Of a stretch of DNA of 64,000 nt, positions 29,878-39,882 are shown one piece after another. Within the stretch, counting starts at the first letter, position 1. The number at the start of each line of letters is the position of its first letter. This DNA is from Candidatus Reidiella endopervernicosa (GTDB taxonomy: Bacteria > Pseudomonadota > Gammaproteobacteria > GCF-013343005): assembly GCF_013343005.1 (NCBI RefSeq), contig NZ_CP054491.1, forward strand, positions 1,408,501 to 1,472,500, written 5' to 3'. A program made the position numbers and the translations under genes. The notes under the pieces were generated by a model that saw only the letters and a program-made list of their open reading frames with translations, searched no databases and was not told where the DNA came from.

Positions 29878-29910
29878 GTGGATATTTTGGCTGCTCTGCC
29901 AATATTACGG

Positions 29911-30101
29911 ATGTTGCTTGATCTTGGCTGATGGTTTCGCCTTTACGGCGAGTTACTTTCTCTTGATGTGGCCAAGAGAAACTAACGAAAGAGAAGGCCG
30001 ACCCACGATTTGCCGCTTCGCGGACCACTCCGCTTCTCATCATTCCAGGCACGAATAACAACTCGCTACGCTCAAACAGTTATTCGCTCAATCCTGGAAT
30101 G
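29911..30101. repeat. Left copy of a composite inverted repeat
   Basis: Parts in order: GATGGTTTC (29930-29938); CGCCTTTACGGCG; a 33-base stretch (29954-29986) with an internal 9-bp hairpin (29957-29965 with 29973-29981); then a two-part hairpin. The outer stem is CATTCCAGG (30041-30049 with 30093-30101), the inner stem is CGAATAAC (30052-30059 with 30079-30086) and the 19-base loop is 30060-30078. The 33-base stretch and the loop are found identical and inverted at 31898-31930 and 31759-31777. No gene is seen from 29878 to 30159. Confidence 0.85.
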
Positions 30102-30159
30102 ACTGCGATGCTCGTTCTGCATCGAGGGATGAAAACCGTGGTCTGCTCCCAATCGCTTT

Positions 30160-31586
30160 CTATTCATTTGTAGGTTTCTTTAGCAGGATTTCACTTGATA
30201 TGAATTGGGGTGGAGTAGCAATGAAGTTTGGTTTGGCGGTGTCAGAGTGAGATGAATCGCCAATGTCACCTTCATTGCTTAATTGTGATGGTGTGTTTTC
30301 CTTTGCCTTTGGGGGTTGAGGTACCCACTTTTTAAGGTTTTGTCCTATTTCACGGTAGAAATCGGGAACAACAGTTAGCATGTTCTCTACAAATACTTTT
30401 GCTCCTTTGAATTTTCCGCCCAAATCAATAATTCGTGTGACCTCGAGATATTTTGGTATGTCATTGATCCCTTCTTGAATAAGAGTGTTTGGGTTATCAA
30501 GGACGATAGGAAGCGTTGCTTGAGTGTCTGGTGTCTTTCCTGGCCAAATTGCTCTGATAATAAGTGAATCGTCTTCGACTCCTTTTAGCTGTCTGGTAAG
30601 CCAGTTGATTGAAGCGGTTGCCTTCGTTCTGTCTTCAGGGGCTTTTAATCGCATCCTGATGGTAACAACGCGTCTCATGAAATCAGCTGTCACGGAAATA
30701 TTGGCGGCTGCATTCGGGATGTGTAGTTCGTCAGATAGGGTGGATTTTAATGATAGTTCGTTTGCATCATCGTGAACTTTGATTGTCGGATCTTTGGTGT
30801 GTGTTCGGGGAAGAACAACTAAAACATTGCTGCCGGTTGATGTTGAGAGTGTGATAGAAAGATATCTAAATAGTTGATGCCAGCTACAAACTGTCATTTC
30901 CACGTCTTTTGCAGTTTTCTTTAATGTGGCTCCCTGTTGAATCTGTGAGCAGATGTCTTTCCAGTCAGAGTTCATGCTAGACATTGGCGATACACCTGAA
31001 TAGGGGTGGTCTAGGTATCTAACCAACTCCTTCATAAGCATTGATTGTTCTCTATCATCGACACTTTTGCTGTCAGACATAATCACTGCTTTTGATAGAA
31101 CCGACATCCATGAGAAATGGAATAAATCGACTGAGCGTGTTTTTGTTTTAGAAACAGAAACCGGGTGATGAGTTGGAATGGTTGCGAACTGATTTGAAAT
31201 GGTAATTAGTGCATTGGCGCCGATAGCCTTTGCTAAATCTAGATAATTCTCAATCTGTTCTTTGTTGAGATTGTTATTACCTACTTTTGATTCGACTAAC
31301 GCTGACCAAGACTGCTTTCCCTGGTTACTACTATCAACACGTCTGGTCTAAGGTTGTTGTAGTCTTTGTTGTTGAATACGATTTCCGTATAGCATTTTAT
31401 GGTGCTTCTTTGCCCAATCTTTGCGCCAGCTTCAGCTAAAACAGATTCAGCAAATTGTGGTACGAACCTAAACGCTGAAAGTAATACGGATGTGGCCCGT
31501 TCTTCTTTCTTTGAATCAGCTACGACTGGAATGAGTCGTGCCGTTGAACCTGATTTAATGTGAGAAGTGATGTCGCTATTTGGCAT
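30160..31586 (-). pseudogene. PD-(D/E)XK nuclease-like island protein, one frameshift
   Basis: Not a family I can name. Two reading frames (31586-31296 and about 31320-30160) join in a GGG run (31319-31321 on the plus strand). With a fourth G the text reads VVTRGKQSWSALVESKV and the protein becomes 475 residues. The join restores a PD-(D/E)XK-like core: Pro81-Asp82, then Glu99-Ser-Lys101 in a beta strand, then Gln111 in a helix (NKEQIENYLDLAKAIGANALITISNQF). These are the expected catalytic and Q positions of this nuclease fold. The rest (about 180-475) is unrecognised and ends in a Pro/Ser-rich tail. The ATG at 31586 has a perfect AAGGAGG site eight bases upstream. Base composition is clearly more AT-rich than the neighbours, and the gene lies between inverted repeats, so horizontal transfer is likely. 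As read, the first product stops after 96 residues, just past the PD and before the ExK. Confidence 0.7.
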
Positions 31587-31737
31587 CTATCTATCCTCCT
31601 TGAGTAATGAAGTCCATTTGTCGTGTTTAATGTAGCATTATTGATGTGGCGGTGTAATGAAGCAGCCGTAGGAATTTGTCCTGCTAATAGTTTCGTCGCA
31701 CGGTGTTACCCCTCTACATTGCTAAGCATCGGAGCGG

Positions 31738-32048
31738 TTTCAGGGTTAAGTGAGCAGCTGTTTGAGCGTAGCGAGTTTCTGCTCGCGCCTGAAATCGGAG
31801 AAGCGCAGGGTACATGTAGGGCAATGTCGTGGGATGTCTTTGATGCGCAGGGATGCACGAAGTCGCGGGCGCATGGATGCGCAGGAACGACCTCCTTGTT
31901 AGTTTCTCTTGGCCACATCAAGAGAAAGTACTTCGCCGTCAAAGGCGACAAATCGGCAGGATTGCCGATTTGCACAGCGTTAAGCTGCCCGAAGGGTGAG
32001 GCGCACGGACGTGCCTCATGAAACCATCACTCAATATCAGCAACATTA
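31738..32048. repeat. Right copy of the composite inverted repeat
   Basis: Inverted relative to the left copy. It has the outer stem TTTCAGG/CCTGAAA (31738-31744 with 31788-31794), the inner stem GAGCAG/CTGCTC (31752-31757 with 31779-31784) and the 19-base loop 31759-31777 identical to the left copy. The 33-base arm is at 31898-31930 and GAAACCATC at 32020-32028. About 85 bases between the 33-base arm and GAAACCATC have no counterpart on the left. I see no convincing gene from 31587 to 32129. Confidence 0.82.
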
Positions 32049-32077
32049 AGAATCATCGCCACTAACAATACACAAAG

Positions 32078-32104
32078 AGAAAGGACCTAAAAGAGGCCCT
32101 TTCT
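32078..32104 (-). terminator. Probable terminator of the FTR1 gene
   Basis: AGAAAGG (32078-32084) pairs with CCTTTCT (32098-32104) around an imperfect inner stem. It lies 26 bases past the stop of the minus-strand FTR1 gene, and minus-strand T-rich bases follow. Confidence 0.5.
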
Positions 32105-32129
32105 ACTTAATGATTGTAACTACGGGCAA

Positions 32130-34004
32130 CTAGGCAACGGCATTACTCCGAACCCTGCGCCCCCAGATCAAACCAACAGTCACCGCAATCATGGCACACT
32201 GAATCAGCAGTCCCTGGGTGTTGTTCGACAACCCGACCAATTCAATGAACGGCATGTTTAGTGGGTCGCTGGGAATGTTCCCCGCCTCCTGCAGTGCCTC
32301 GATCCCTTTGCCAGCAAAGATCACTGCCATGATGAAGAGGAACAGGCCGGTGAAGCCGAAGAACTGGCGTAGTGGTAGTTGGGTGCTGTAGCGCATCACC
32401 AGCCAGGCGACGACCAATAATACGGCGGTGGCGGAGATCATTCCGGTGATGACCATGTTGTGGCCAGCAGCATCGGTCTGCACCCAGATCGCCTGGTAGA
32501 AGAGGATGGTCTCGAACATCTCACGATAAACGCTGATGAAGGAGAGTCCGGCCAGTGACCAGAGGGTGCCGCTACCGAGTGCGCGGCCCATGGTCTGGTC
32601 GATGAACTTCTTCCACTGTACGGCGTTGGTCTTGCTGTGCATCCAGAAGCCGACAAAGAAGAGGATGCCGGCGGCGGTGAGTGCGGCGATGCCTTCGCTC
32701 ATCTCTCTCAGTGCACCGCTGATGGTGAGCAGATAGGTTGATACCCACCAGGTAGCGGCTCCGGCGATCACCGCTAGAACCCAGCCGGCGTGCAGGTAGG
32801 GGAGGCCATCTCGACGGCCGGTCTTGATCAGTACTGCCATCAGTGCGGCGAGTACCAGAATCGCTTCGAGTCCTTCACGTAACAGGATAATGAAGGCGCT
32901 GCCGAATGCACTGCCACTGGAGAGGCTCTTCTGCATCAATAGATCGTGGGCAACGGCGAGCATCACGTCGATCTGCTGCTGACGTTTGGTCGCCTGCTTG
33001 ATGCCAAGATCCTTGCGCAGGTCGTTGCGATAGGCGCCCATCTCCGTCTCGATCTCTTTGCTTAGCTCGGGTGCCTTGAGAGAAAGAGTCGCCTCAACCA
33101 TCTCAAAGCCCTCGAGATAGGCGGTGACGGCGAGTTTCTGTGCCTGTTCATGATCACCCTCAACATAGTGTTGCAGGCTAGATGCAAGCAGCTCTCGACT
33201 GAGTGTGAGTGGCGTACGTTTGCCTCTGAATAGTGAGCCGGGGTGGTTGCGGTAGGTGGAGAGTGCGACCAGACCCTTGGTGCCGAAATGCAATTCGGCA
33301 TCGGCCGGGGTGGTGGTTGTAATCTGCTGAAGGGTGTTGAGTCCGTTAACGCCCTCTGATGTTGCTTTGACGTTGGTGTAAGGGAGTGCGCCGACGTAGA
33401 AGGCGAGTGACCAGCGCTCATGGTCGCTCAGCTCATTGAAGGGGCGCATGCCGGTCTCGCTCACGCCGAGGGTGATGGTGTTGTAGAGGCCAAACAGAGT
33501 GCGCTGCCGGTGGCGTTCGATATCGAGAAAGTTGGTGGGGGCCGGTTCCATGCCGTTTGCAGCAGTGCCGTCGCCTAACCCCGTCTCACCATGACAGGCT
33601 GCACAGTTCTCTTGATAGAGCTGCTGGGCGAGGAGAGTGTCGGGTGCTTTGCCGGGAACTGAGACCACTTCGTAGGCGTTCATCACCTGTCGACGCATCG
33701 CAGCGGTCAGTTCAATAATAACGCTGCTCTGCTGGCGGGCGTTGATTGTATCGACCAGCTGTTGCGCATCAATTTTCAGCGCCGGTTTGATCTCGCTCCA
33801 AGGTAGCGTCGCGATCGATTCTGAGATTGCACTGGAGAACTCAACCATCTCGTTGTACTCACCTCTGTTGATGATCTTGCCGTTCTCAACCGCCTCGGCG
33901 TAGTCGACGCCTACGTAGTCGAGCAGTTGCAGAAGTTGTTGAGTTTCGCTGGCATACGCGGGGAGGGTGAGCCACATCAGGATGGCTGTGAGGAGTTGTT
34001 TCAT
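32130..34004 (-). CDS. FTR1-family iron permease fused to a c-type cytochrome domain
   Basis: Predicted inner-membrane ferrous/ferric iron permease. The 624 residues start with a signal peptide (about 1-18, ending AYAS). A periplasmic region holds one cytochrome c haem site CAACH (Cys134, Cys137, His138) with Met186 as a likely sixth ligand. A helical linker (about 265-360) is followed by seven predicted membrane helices (about 365-615). The two FTR1 iron motifs are REGLE (376-380) and YREMFE (493-498). The fused cytochrome suggests ferrous iron is oxidised, or electrons moved, during transport, replacing the multicopper oxidase of yeast Ftr1/Fet3; this is inference. A good Fur-box candidate lies 38 bases upstream, so iron repression is expected. 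Single-gene transcript with no partner (no EfeO/EfeB) nearby. Confidence 0.9.
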   Translation of the reverse strand: MKQLLTAILMWLTLPAYASETQQLLQLLDYVGVDYAEAVENGKIINRGEYNEMVEFSSAISESIATLPWSEIKPALKIDAQQLVDTINARQQSSVIIELTAAMRRQVMNAYEVVSVPGKAPDTLLAQQLYQENCAACHGETGLGDGTAANGMEPAPTNFLDIERHRQRTLFGLYNTITLGVSETGMRPFNELSDHERWSLAFYVGALPYTNVKATSEGVNGLNTLQQITTTTPADAELHFGTKGLVALSTYRNHPGSLFRGKRTPLTLSRELLASSLQHYVEGDHEQAQKLAVTAYLEGFEMVEATLSLKAPELSKEIETEMGAYRNDLRKDLGIKQATKRQQQIDVMLAVAHDLLMQKSLSSGSAFGSAFIILLREGLEAILVLAALMAVLIKTGRRDGLPYLHAGWVLAVIAGAATWWVSTYLLTISGALREMSEGIAALTAAGILFFVGFWMHSKTNAVQWKKFIDQTMGRALGSGTLWSLAGLSFISVYREMFETILFYQAIWVQTDAAGHNMVITGMISATAVLLVVAWLVMRYSTQLPLRQFFGFTGLFLFIMAVIFAGKGIEALQEAGNIPSDPLNMPFIELVGLSNNTQGLLIQCAMIAVTVGLIWGRRVRSNAVA

Positions 34005-34041
34005 CGAATCGTTCTCAAGGCTTACAGGGGGAATTGTTGTA

Positions 34042-34060
34042 AATGATTGTAATTCTCATT
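34042..34060 (-). promoter_or_regulatory. Candidate Fur box upstream of the FTR1 gene
   Basis: AATGATTGTAATTCTCATT matches 17 of 19 bases of a typical Fur site (AATGATAATAATTCTCATT). It lies 38-56 bases before the FTR1 start codon, where bound Fur-Fe2+ would block transcription. The rest of the 271-base gap up to sucA (34005-34275) shows no gene. Confidence 0.65.
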
Positions 34061-34275
34061 AGCGTTGTTTGTCAAATCTCTGAGGTATGAGCTAAAGAGG
34101 TCTGGGTAGCGGTAAACACTATTTGGTAGCGAAGTGCTGTGATCGGGTGGCTAACGATTATTTATCGGTCGATTAATTGCTTGCGCAAATGTTTGCCATA
34201 GCCTAGGTTCACTACTAACGCGGGTACTGGCTGGATCCGTGATTAAGATGCCGCCGTAGGGGCAAAGGTGGAGGC

Positions 34276-37155
34276 GTGGCAGATAAGAAAAATGGGCAAC
34301 AATCTTCAGGTGCAGACTCGGCGATAGAGGTGCCGCCATCTATTCAGGAGCGGTGGCAGTCGTCGATGTTTGATGGCGGAAACGCCGCCTATATCGAACA
34401 GCTTTACGATAATTTCATTAAAGACCCCGATCAGCTCGATGAGCGGTGGCGAGCCTTTTTTGAGCAGCGCATCAGTGAATCGGATGGTCCCGACCGCTCC
34501 CATCATGGTGTGCGTGAACAGTTCCGCCACTTCAATCGTCAAACCAACGCCGTCTGTGAGCTGAGTAAGGAGGAGGCGGAGCAGAGTCGTAAACAGGTGC
34601 ATGTGCTGCAGCTGATCAACGCCTACCGCTTCCGTGGCCACCAGCTCGCCGCTATCGATCCCCTCGGTCAGCGCGAAATCCCCGATATTCCTGAGCTGCG
34701 ACTCGATCACCACGGCCTCTCCGATACCGATTGTGAAACGCTCTATAACACCGGTTCACTGGTCGGCCCGGAGCGGGCCACGTTGAGCGAGATTCTCGAT
34801 ATCACCCGTTCGACCTACTGCGGTTCGATTGGCACCGAATATATGCACATCCTCAGCACTGCTGAGAAACGCTGGATCCAGAACTATCTGGAGGGACAGC
34901 GTGGCCGACCGATTCTGGAAGAGGAGAAACGTCGACGTCTGCTGCGTCGGCTGATAGCAGCAGAGGGGATGGAGCGCTATCTTCACCGTCGCTACGTGGG
35001 ACAGAAGCGCTTCTCTCTGGAAGGTGGTGACTCACTGATTCCGCTGCTGCATGAGGTGATTCAGTGCGGCGGTGAGCAGGGGATGAAGGAGATGGCGATT
35101 AGCATGGCCCATCGTGGTCGTCTCAATGTGTTGATCAACGTGATGGGCAAAACCCCCGCGCAGCTTTTCGAGGAGTTTGAAGGGACTCAGCAGGAGAACA
35201 GTACCGGCACCGGTGATGTGAAGTACCACATGGGTTTCTTCTCCGATATCAATACCGCAGGTGGTCAGGTGCATGTGGTGCTCGGTTTTAACCCCTCTCA
35301 TCTGGAGATCTCAGCGCCGGTGGTGGAGGGATCGGTACGCGCACGTCAGGAGCGGCGCGATGATAAAAACGGCAAGCAGGTGGTGCCGATTCTGATCCAC
35401 GGTGATGCAGCCTTCTCCGGGCAGGGTGTGGTGATGGAGACCTTTAATATGTCGCAGTCACGCGGCTACTCCACCAAGGGCACCATCCACATCGTGATCA
35501 ACAATCAGATCGGGTTTACCACCAGCAGCCAGGAGGATGCCCGTTCCACCCTCTACTGCACCGATGTGGCGAAGATGGTTGGCGCACCGATTTTCCATGT
35601 GAATGGCGACGACCCGGAAGCCGTTATCTTTATCACTCAGCTAGCGGTCGAGTACCGGATGAGATTCCACAAGGATGTGGTGATCGATCTGGTCTGTTAT
35701 CGCCGTCACGGACACAGTGAGGCGGATGAGCCGATGGCGACCCAGCCGCTGATGTATCAACGCATTCGGCAGATGCCGACCACCCGCGATATCTATGCGC
35801 GCCGCCTGATCGAAGAGGCGTTGATTGATGGTGACTGGGTTGATCGCGAGATCGAGAAGTATCGCGAGGCGCTGGCGGCGGGTCACAGCGTGGTCGATAC
35901 GGTGCTCGACAATGGTGAGGCGAAGTACCCCTTCCACCACGACTGGAGCCACTACGGCCTGCTTGAGGATGCAGAGCCCGAGACAACCGCCGTACCACTT
36001 GAACGAATCCAACGGCTCAATGAACGGATGCAGCAGCTACCGGATGACTTCGAAATTCATCCCGGTGTCGGCAAGATTCTGCATAATCGCCAGAAGATGG
36101 CGCAGGGTGAGCTGGCGGTCGACTGGGGCTTTGCCGAGACGATGGCCTACGCCACGCTGGTCGATGAAGGGACGCCGGTTCGTCTCTCGGGACAGGATTG
36201 TGGCCGCGGTACCTTCTTTCATCGCCATGCGGTGTTGCACGATCAGCGTGAAAACCGTCTCTACGTTCCGCTACGTAATATCTCCGACGAGCAAGCCAAC
36301 TTTCTGGTTATCAACTCACTACTCTCTGAGGAGGCGGTGCTCGCCTTCGAGTATGGCTACGCCACCACCGAGCCGCAGACCCTGACCATCTGGGAGGCGC
36401 AGTTTGGTGACTTTGCCAACAATGCCCAGGTGGTGATTGATCAGTTCATCAGTGCGGGTGAGCAGAAGTGGAACCGCCTCTGTGGTCTGGTTCTACTGCT
36501 GCCGCACGGTCTGGAGGGGCAGGGGCCGGAGCACTCTTCGGCGCGTCTTGAACGTTTTCTGCAGCTCTGTGCACAGCGCAATATGCAGGTGGTGGTACCG
36601 AGTTCAGCAGCGCAGATCTTCCATCTGCTGCGCCGACAGATGCTGATGAAAGCACGCAAGCCACTGATCGTGATGAGCCCCAAGAGTCTGCTGCGCCACC
36701 CGGAGGCCTCCAGTCCGATCGAGAAGTTGACCAGTGGCAGCTTCAAGATGGTGCTGCCCGATGGTGATAATCCATCACCAGCGAAGGTGCGCCAGGTCAT
36801 CCTCTGTAGTGGCAAGGTCTACTACGATCTGCGCGCAGCGCGGCAGGAGCGTAAACGCAACGACGTTGCCATCATCCGTTTTGAGCAGCTCTATCCCTTC
36901 CCTGAGGCGGAGGCGAGTGCTGAGCTGGCGCGTTATAAAAAGGCTAAACGCTTTGTCTGGTGTCAGGAGGAGCCTAAGAATCAGGGCGCCTGGTACGCCA
37001 GTCAGCACCACGTGCGAAATGTGATTGGTCACGACAACTATCTGGAGTATGTCGGACGTCGTTCGCTCGCCGCTCCTGCCGTGGGTTATGCATGGCTCCA
37101 TAAAAAACAGCTCGAGGATCTCGTCAACGAGGCACTCGGTCAGTCGATGAAATAA
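34276..37155 (+). CDS. sucA: 2-oxoglutarate dehydrogenase E1 component
   Basis: Thiamine-diphosphate-dependent decarboxylation of 2-oxoglutarate, the first component of the 2-oxoglutarate dehydrogenase complex. The 959 residues open with the E1o N-terminal motif [21 protein letters not shown]. Later come [18 protein letters not shown], the ThDP site [19 protein letters not shown]...[36 protein letters not shown], and the C-terminal [10 protein letters not shown]. It starts with GTG at 34276 after an AAAGGTGGAG site. sucA, sucB and lpd lie 10 and 1 bases apart, so the whole complex is one operon. Here it breaks the conserved purA-rnr neighbourhood and stands apart from sdh and sucCD. Confidence 0.97.
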   Translation: MADKKNGQQSSGADSAIEVPPSIQERWQSSMFDGGNAAYIEQLYDNFIKDPDQLDERWRAFFEQRISESDGPDRSHHGVREQFRHFNRQTNAVCELSKEEAEQSRKQVHVLQLINAYRFRGHQLAAIDPLGQREIPDIPELRLDHHGLSDTDCETLYNTGSLVGPERATLSEILDITRSTYCGSIGTEYMHILSTAEKRWIQNYLEGQRGRPILEEEKRRRLLRRLIAAEGMERYLHRRYVGQKRFSLEGGDSLIPLLHEVIQCGGEQGMKEMAISMAHRGRLNVLINVMGKTPAQLFEEFEGTQQENSTGTGDVKYHMGFFSDINTAGGQVHVVLGFNPSHLEISAPVVEGSVRARQERRDDKNGKQVVPILIHGDAAFSGQGVVMETFNMSQSRGYSTKGTIHIVINNQIGFTTSSQEDARSTLYCTDVAKMVGAPIFHVNGDDPEAVIFITQLAVEYRMRFHKDVVIDLVCYRRHGHSEADEPMATQPLMYQRIRQMPTTRDIYARRLIEEALIDGDWVDREIEKYREALAAGHSVVDTVLDNGEAKYPFHHDWSHYGLLEDAEPETTAVPLERIQRLNERMQQLPDDFEIHPGVGKILHNRQKMAQGELAVDWGFAETMAYATLVDEGTPVRLSGQDCGRGTFFHRHAVLHDQRENRLYVPLRNISDEQANFLVINSLLSEEAVLAFEYGYATTEPQTLTIWEAQFGDFANNAQVVIDQFISAGEQKWNRLCGLVLLLPHGLEGQGPEHSSARLERFLQLCAQRNMQVVVPSSAAQIFHLLRRQMLMKARKPLIVMSPKSLLRHPEASSPIEKLTSGSFKMVLPDGDNPSPAKVRQVILCSGKVYYDLRAARQERKRNDVAIIRFEQLYPFPEAEASAELARYKKAKRFVWCQEEPKNQGAWYASQHHVRNVIGHDNYLEYVGRRSLAAPAVGYAWLHKKQLEDLVNEALGQSMK

Positions 37156-37165
37156 AGGATCAGTT

Positions 37166-38374
37166 ATGAGTATCGAGATCAAGGCTCCCGATTTTCCCGA
37201 GTCAGTCACCGACGGTACGTTGGTGACCTGGCACAAGCAGGTCGGTGATAGTGTGCGGCGCGATGAGGTGCTTGCTGACATCGAGACCGACAAGGTGGTG
37301 TTTGAGGTGGCGAGCCTTGAGGCGGGGGTAGTCGAGTCGCTGCTGGTAGAGCAGGGGGCGGTGGTGCTCTCGGGACAGCTGATTGCCAGGCTCGGGGCTG
37401 CACAGGCCGATGCGGCCAAGGCGCCCGTGGCTGCGGCGGCAAGCGCAACAGTCGAGACGGTGGAGGACGAATCCGCAGAAGAACCGCTGCTCACGCCATC
37501 GGCGAAAAAGATGATTGCTGAACAGGGGCTTGATGTTGCACAGATCAGTGGTAGTGGTAAGGATGGTCGGGTACTTAAAGAGGACGTACTTGCCTATCTG
37601 GAGAGTCGTGATGCTCAGCCTGTAACTAAACCACCATCACAACAGGCTGTTACTGCAGAGCCGTTGGTGGGTGATCGCAGTGAAAAGCGGGTGCCAATGA
37701 CACGCCTACGTGCGCGCATTGCAGAGCGACTACTTGAGGCGCAGAGCAGTGCCGCGATTCTGACCACCTTTAATGAGATCGATATGTCGCAGGTGATGGC
37801 ACTGCGTTCACGTTATCGCGATCAGTTCGAAAAGCGCCACGGTGTACGTCTCGGATTCATGTCCTTCTTTGTGAAGGCGGCAGTGGAGGCGCTGCGTCGT
37901 TTCCCCGAGGTGAACGCCTCGATCGATGGTAACGACATGGTCTACCACGGCTTTGTCGATATCGGTATTGCGGTTGGTTCGCCGCGCGGGCTGGTCGTAC
38001 CGATCCTACGCGATGCCGACACGCTCAACATGGCGCAGATCGAACAGAACATTACCGACTTTGGCCAGCGTGCCCAGGCCGGTTCGCTCTCTATTGATGA
38101 GATCACTGGCGGTACCTTCAGTATTACCAACGGCGGTGTTTTCGGTTCGCTGCTCTCAACACCGATTCTCAACCCGCCACAGAGCGCCATCCTCGGCATG
38201 CACAAGATCGAGAAGCGGGCGGTAGTGGTGAATGACGAGATTGTGATTCGACCGATGATGTATCTGGCCCTCTCCTACGATCACCGCATTGTCGATGGAC
38301 GTGAAGCGGTGCAGTTCCTGGTGACGATTAAAGAGATGCTCGAAGATCCGACCCGCCTGCTGCTGGAGGTTTGA
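37166..38374 (+). CDS. sucB: 2-oxoglutarate dehydrogenase E2 component (dihydrolipoamide succinyltransferase)
   Basis: Core of the 2-oxoglutarate dehydrogenase complex; moves the succinyl group to CoA. The 402 residues carry one lipoyl domain (1-75) with lipoylated Lys43 in ETDKVVFEV, then an Ala- and Val-rich linker and a peripheral-subunit-binding domain ([33 protein letters not shown], about 108-145). The catalytic domain (about 175-402) has the [34 protein letters not shown] and catalytic [15 protein letters not shown] motifs. It starts ten bases after sucA and ends one base before lpd. Confidence 0.97.
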   Translation: MSIEIKAPDFPESVTDGTLVTWHKQVGDSVRRDEVLADIETDKVVFEVASLEAGVVESLLVEQGAVVLSGQLIARLGAAQADAAKAPVAAAASATVETVEDESAEEPLLTPSAKKMIAEQGLDVAQISGSGKDGRVLKEDVLAYLESRDAQPVTKPPSQQAVTAEPLVGDRSEKRVPMTRLRARIAERLLEAQSSAAILTTFNEIDMSQVMALRSRYRDQFEKRHGVRLGFMSFFVKAAVEALRRFPEVNASIDGNDMVYHGFVDIGIAVGSPRGLVVPILRDADTLNMAQIEQNITDFGQRAQAGSLSIDEITGGTFSITNGGVFGSLLSTPILNPPQSAILGMHKIEKRAVVVNDEIVIRPMMYLALSYDHRIVDGREAVQFLVTIKEMLEDPTRLLLEV

Positions 38375-38375
38375 G

Positions 38376-39821
38376 ATGGCTGATACTGAAAGTTATGACG
38401 TCATTGTTATCGGCGGCGGACCGGCCGGTTATGTAGCTGCGATTCGATGTGCACAGCTTGGGCTGAAGAGCGCCTGTATCGATGCAGGTGTCGATGAGCA
38501 GGGTGAGCGTTCACTCGGTGGTACCTGCCTTAATGTCGGCTGCATTCCTTCCAAGGCGCTGCTGAGCTCCTCGGCGCTCTATGAGCAGAGCGTTCACCAT
38601 TTGACTGAGCACGGTATTAAAACGAGTGGTGTAACACTCGATCTGAAGCAGATGATGGGGCGCAAGCAGCAGGTGGTAAAGGAGCTGACCGGTGGAATTG
38701 CCGCGCTGTTTAAGGCCAACGGGGTGACCTCGATTGCCGGGCGCGCACAGCTACTGGCTGACAAGCAGGTGAAGGTTGTACCGCTGGAGAAGGGGCGTTC
38801 GAAAACCCTCTCCGCGCAGCAGATCATCCTCGCTCCCGGATCGCAGCCAAACGAACACAAGCAGGTTCCGTTTGATGGTAAACGGGTGGTCGATTCAACG
38901 GGCGCGTTATCACTGAGCAAGGTGCCGAAGCGGTTGGCGGTGATCGGTGCCGGGGTTATCGGTCTCGAGCTGGGCAGTGTCTGGCGTAGACTGGGAGCTG
39001 AGGTGGTACTGATCGATATCTGCGATGGACTGCTGCCGATGATCGACAAACCGATGGCACGACAGGCGCAGAAGCTCTACCAGCAGCAGGGCCTCAATTT
39101 CCGTTTCGGTTGTGCCGTGGTTGGTAGCAAGGCGAAACGTGGTGGCATTGAGCTGCAGCTCGAGACGAAGCAGGGGAGTGAGAGCGAAACCTTCGATCAG
39201 GTGATTGTTGCTGTGGGACGCAGTCCTACTACCAAGGGGCTGCTGAGTAAGGACTGTGGTGTGGTGCTCGATAAGCGCGGTGCGATCGAGGTCGATGGAC
39301 AGTGCCGTACCGCAGTGGATGGTATCTATGCCATTGGTGATGCGGTGCGCGGTCCGATGCTCGCCCACAAGGGATCAGAAGAGGGAGTGATGGTGGCGGA
39401 GCTGATCGCCGGTCACCACGCCGAGGTCGACTACGGCACGATCCCTTCAGTGGTCTATACCGAACCGGAGATTGCCTGGTGCGGTCAGACTGAGGCGGAG
39501 CTGAAAGCGGCGGATATTAAATACAAGGTCGGCAGCTTCCCCTTTGCCGCTAACGGTCGGGCACGTGCCGGTGGCGATAGCAGTGGCATGGTGAAGGTCG
39601 TTGCCGATGCCAAGAGCGATCGTGTGCTCGGCGTGCATATGCTCGGTCCCCATGTCTCGGAGCTGATTGGTCAGGCTGTAAACACCATGGCCTATCGCGG
39701 TAGCAGCGAGGATTTAGCACTCACCGTTTTTGCTCACCCTACGCTTTCAGAGTCGCTACACGAGGCAGCGCTCGATGTTCTTGGGAATGCGATTCACAAG
39801 GCACGACCGGGAAAGCGCTAA
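38376..39821 (+). CDS. lpd: Dihydrolipoyl dehydrogenase (E3)
   Basis: Flavoprotein that reoxidises dihydrolipoamide and reduces NAD+. The 481 residues show the FAD site VIGGGPAGYVAAIR, the redox disulfide GGTCLNVGCIPSK (Cys51, Cys56), the NAD site AVIGAGVIGLELGSVW, the second FAD motif GIYAIGDAVRGPMLAH, and the dimer-interface catalytic His-Glu FAHPTLSESLHEA. The ATG follows sucB by one base. It is dedicated to this complex in the operon, though it could also serve other lipoyl enzymes. Confidence 0.97.
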   Translation: MADTESYDVIVIGGGPAGYVAAIRCAQLGLKSACIDAGVDEQGERSLGGTCLNVGCIPSKALLSSSALYEQSVHHLTEHGIKTSGVTLDLKQMMGRKQQVVKELTGGIAALFKANGVTSIAGRAQLLADKQVKVVPLEKGRSKTLSAQQIILAPGSQPNEHKQVPFDGKRVVDSTGALSLSKVPKRLAVIGAGVIGLELGSVWRRLGAEVVLIDICDGLLPMIDKPMARQAQKLYQQQGLNFRFGCAVVGSKAKRGGIELQLETKQGSESETFDQVIVAVGRSPTTKGLLSKDCGVVLDKRGAIEVDGQCRTAVDGIYAIGDAVRGPMLAHKGSEEGVMVAELIAGHHAEVDYGTIPSVVYTEPEIAWCGQTEAELKAADIKYKVGSFPFAANGRARAGGDSSGMVKVVADAKSDRVLGVHMLGPHVSELIGQAVNTMAYRGSSEDLALTVFAHPTLSESLHEAALDVLGNAIHKARPGKR

Positions 39822-39841
39822 GCGATGCGGCGTTAAGGAGA

Positions 39842-39873
39842 CTGCTCAGGGGCGGCATGCTAACCCTGAGCAG
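39842..39873. terminator. Hairpin between lpd and the chemoreceptor gene
   Basis: CTGCTCAGGG (39842-39851) pairs with CCCTGAGCAG (39864-39873) in the short convergent gap. No T-run follows on either strand, so it may end transcripts only inefficiently. Confidence 0.4.
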
Positions 39874-39882
39874 GGGCAGTCA

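Noticed and set aside
29941-30000. CRISPR array or integron attC site
   Set aside because: Only two repeat copies exist, in inverted orientation and 1.9 kb apart; no regular spacers and no full attC core (no paired GTTRRRY/RYYYAAC).
31623-32021. 132-codon ORF in the right repeat
   Set aside because: It covers the hairpins and the 33-base repeat arm; composition follows the repeat, not a gene.
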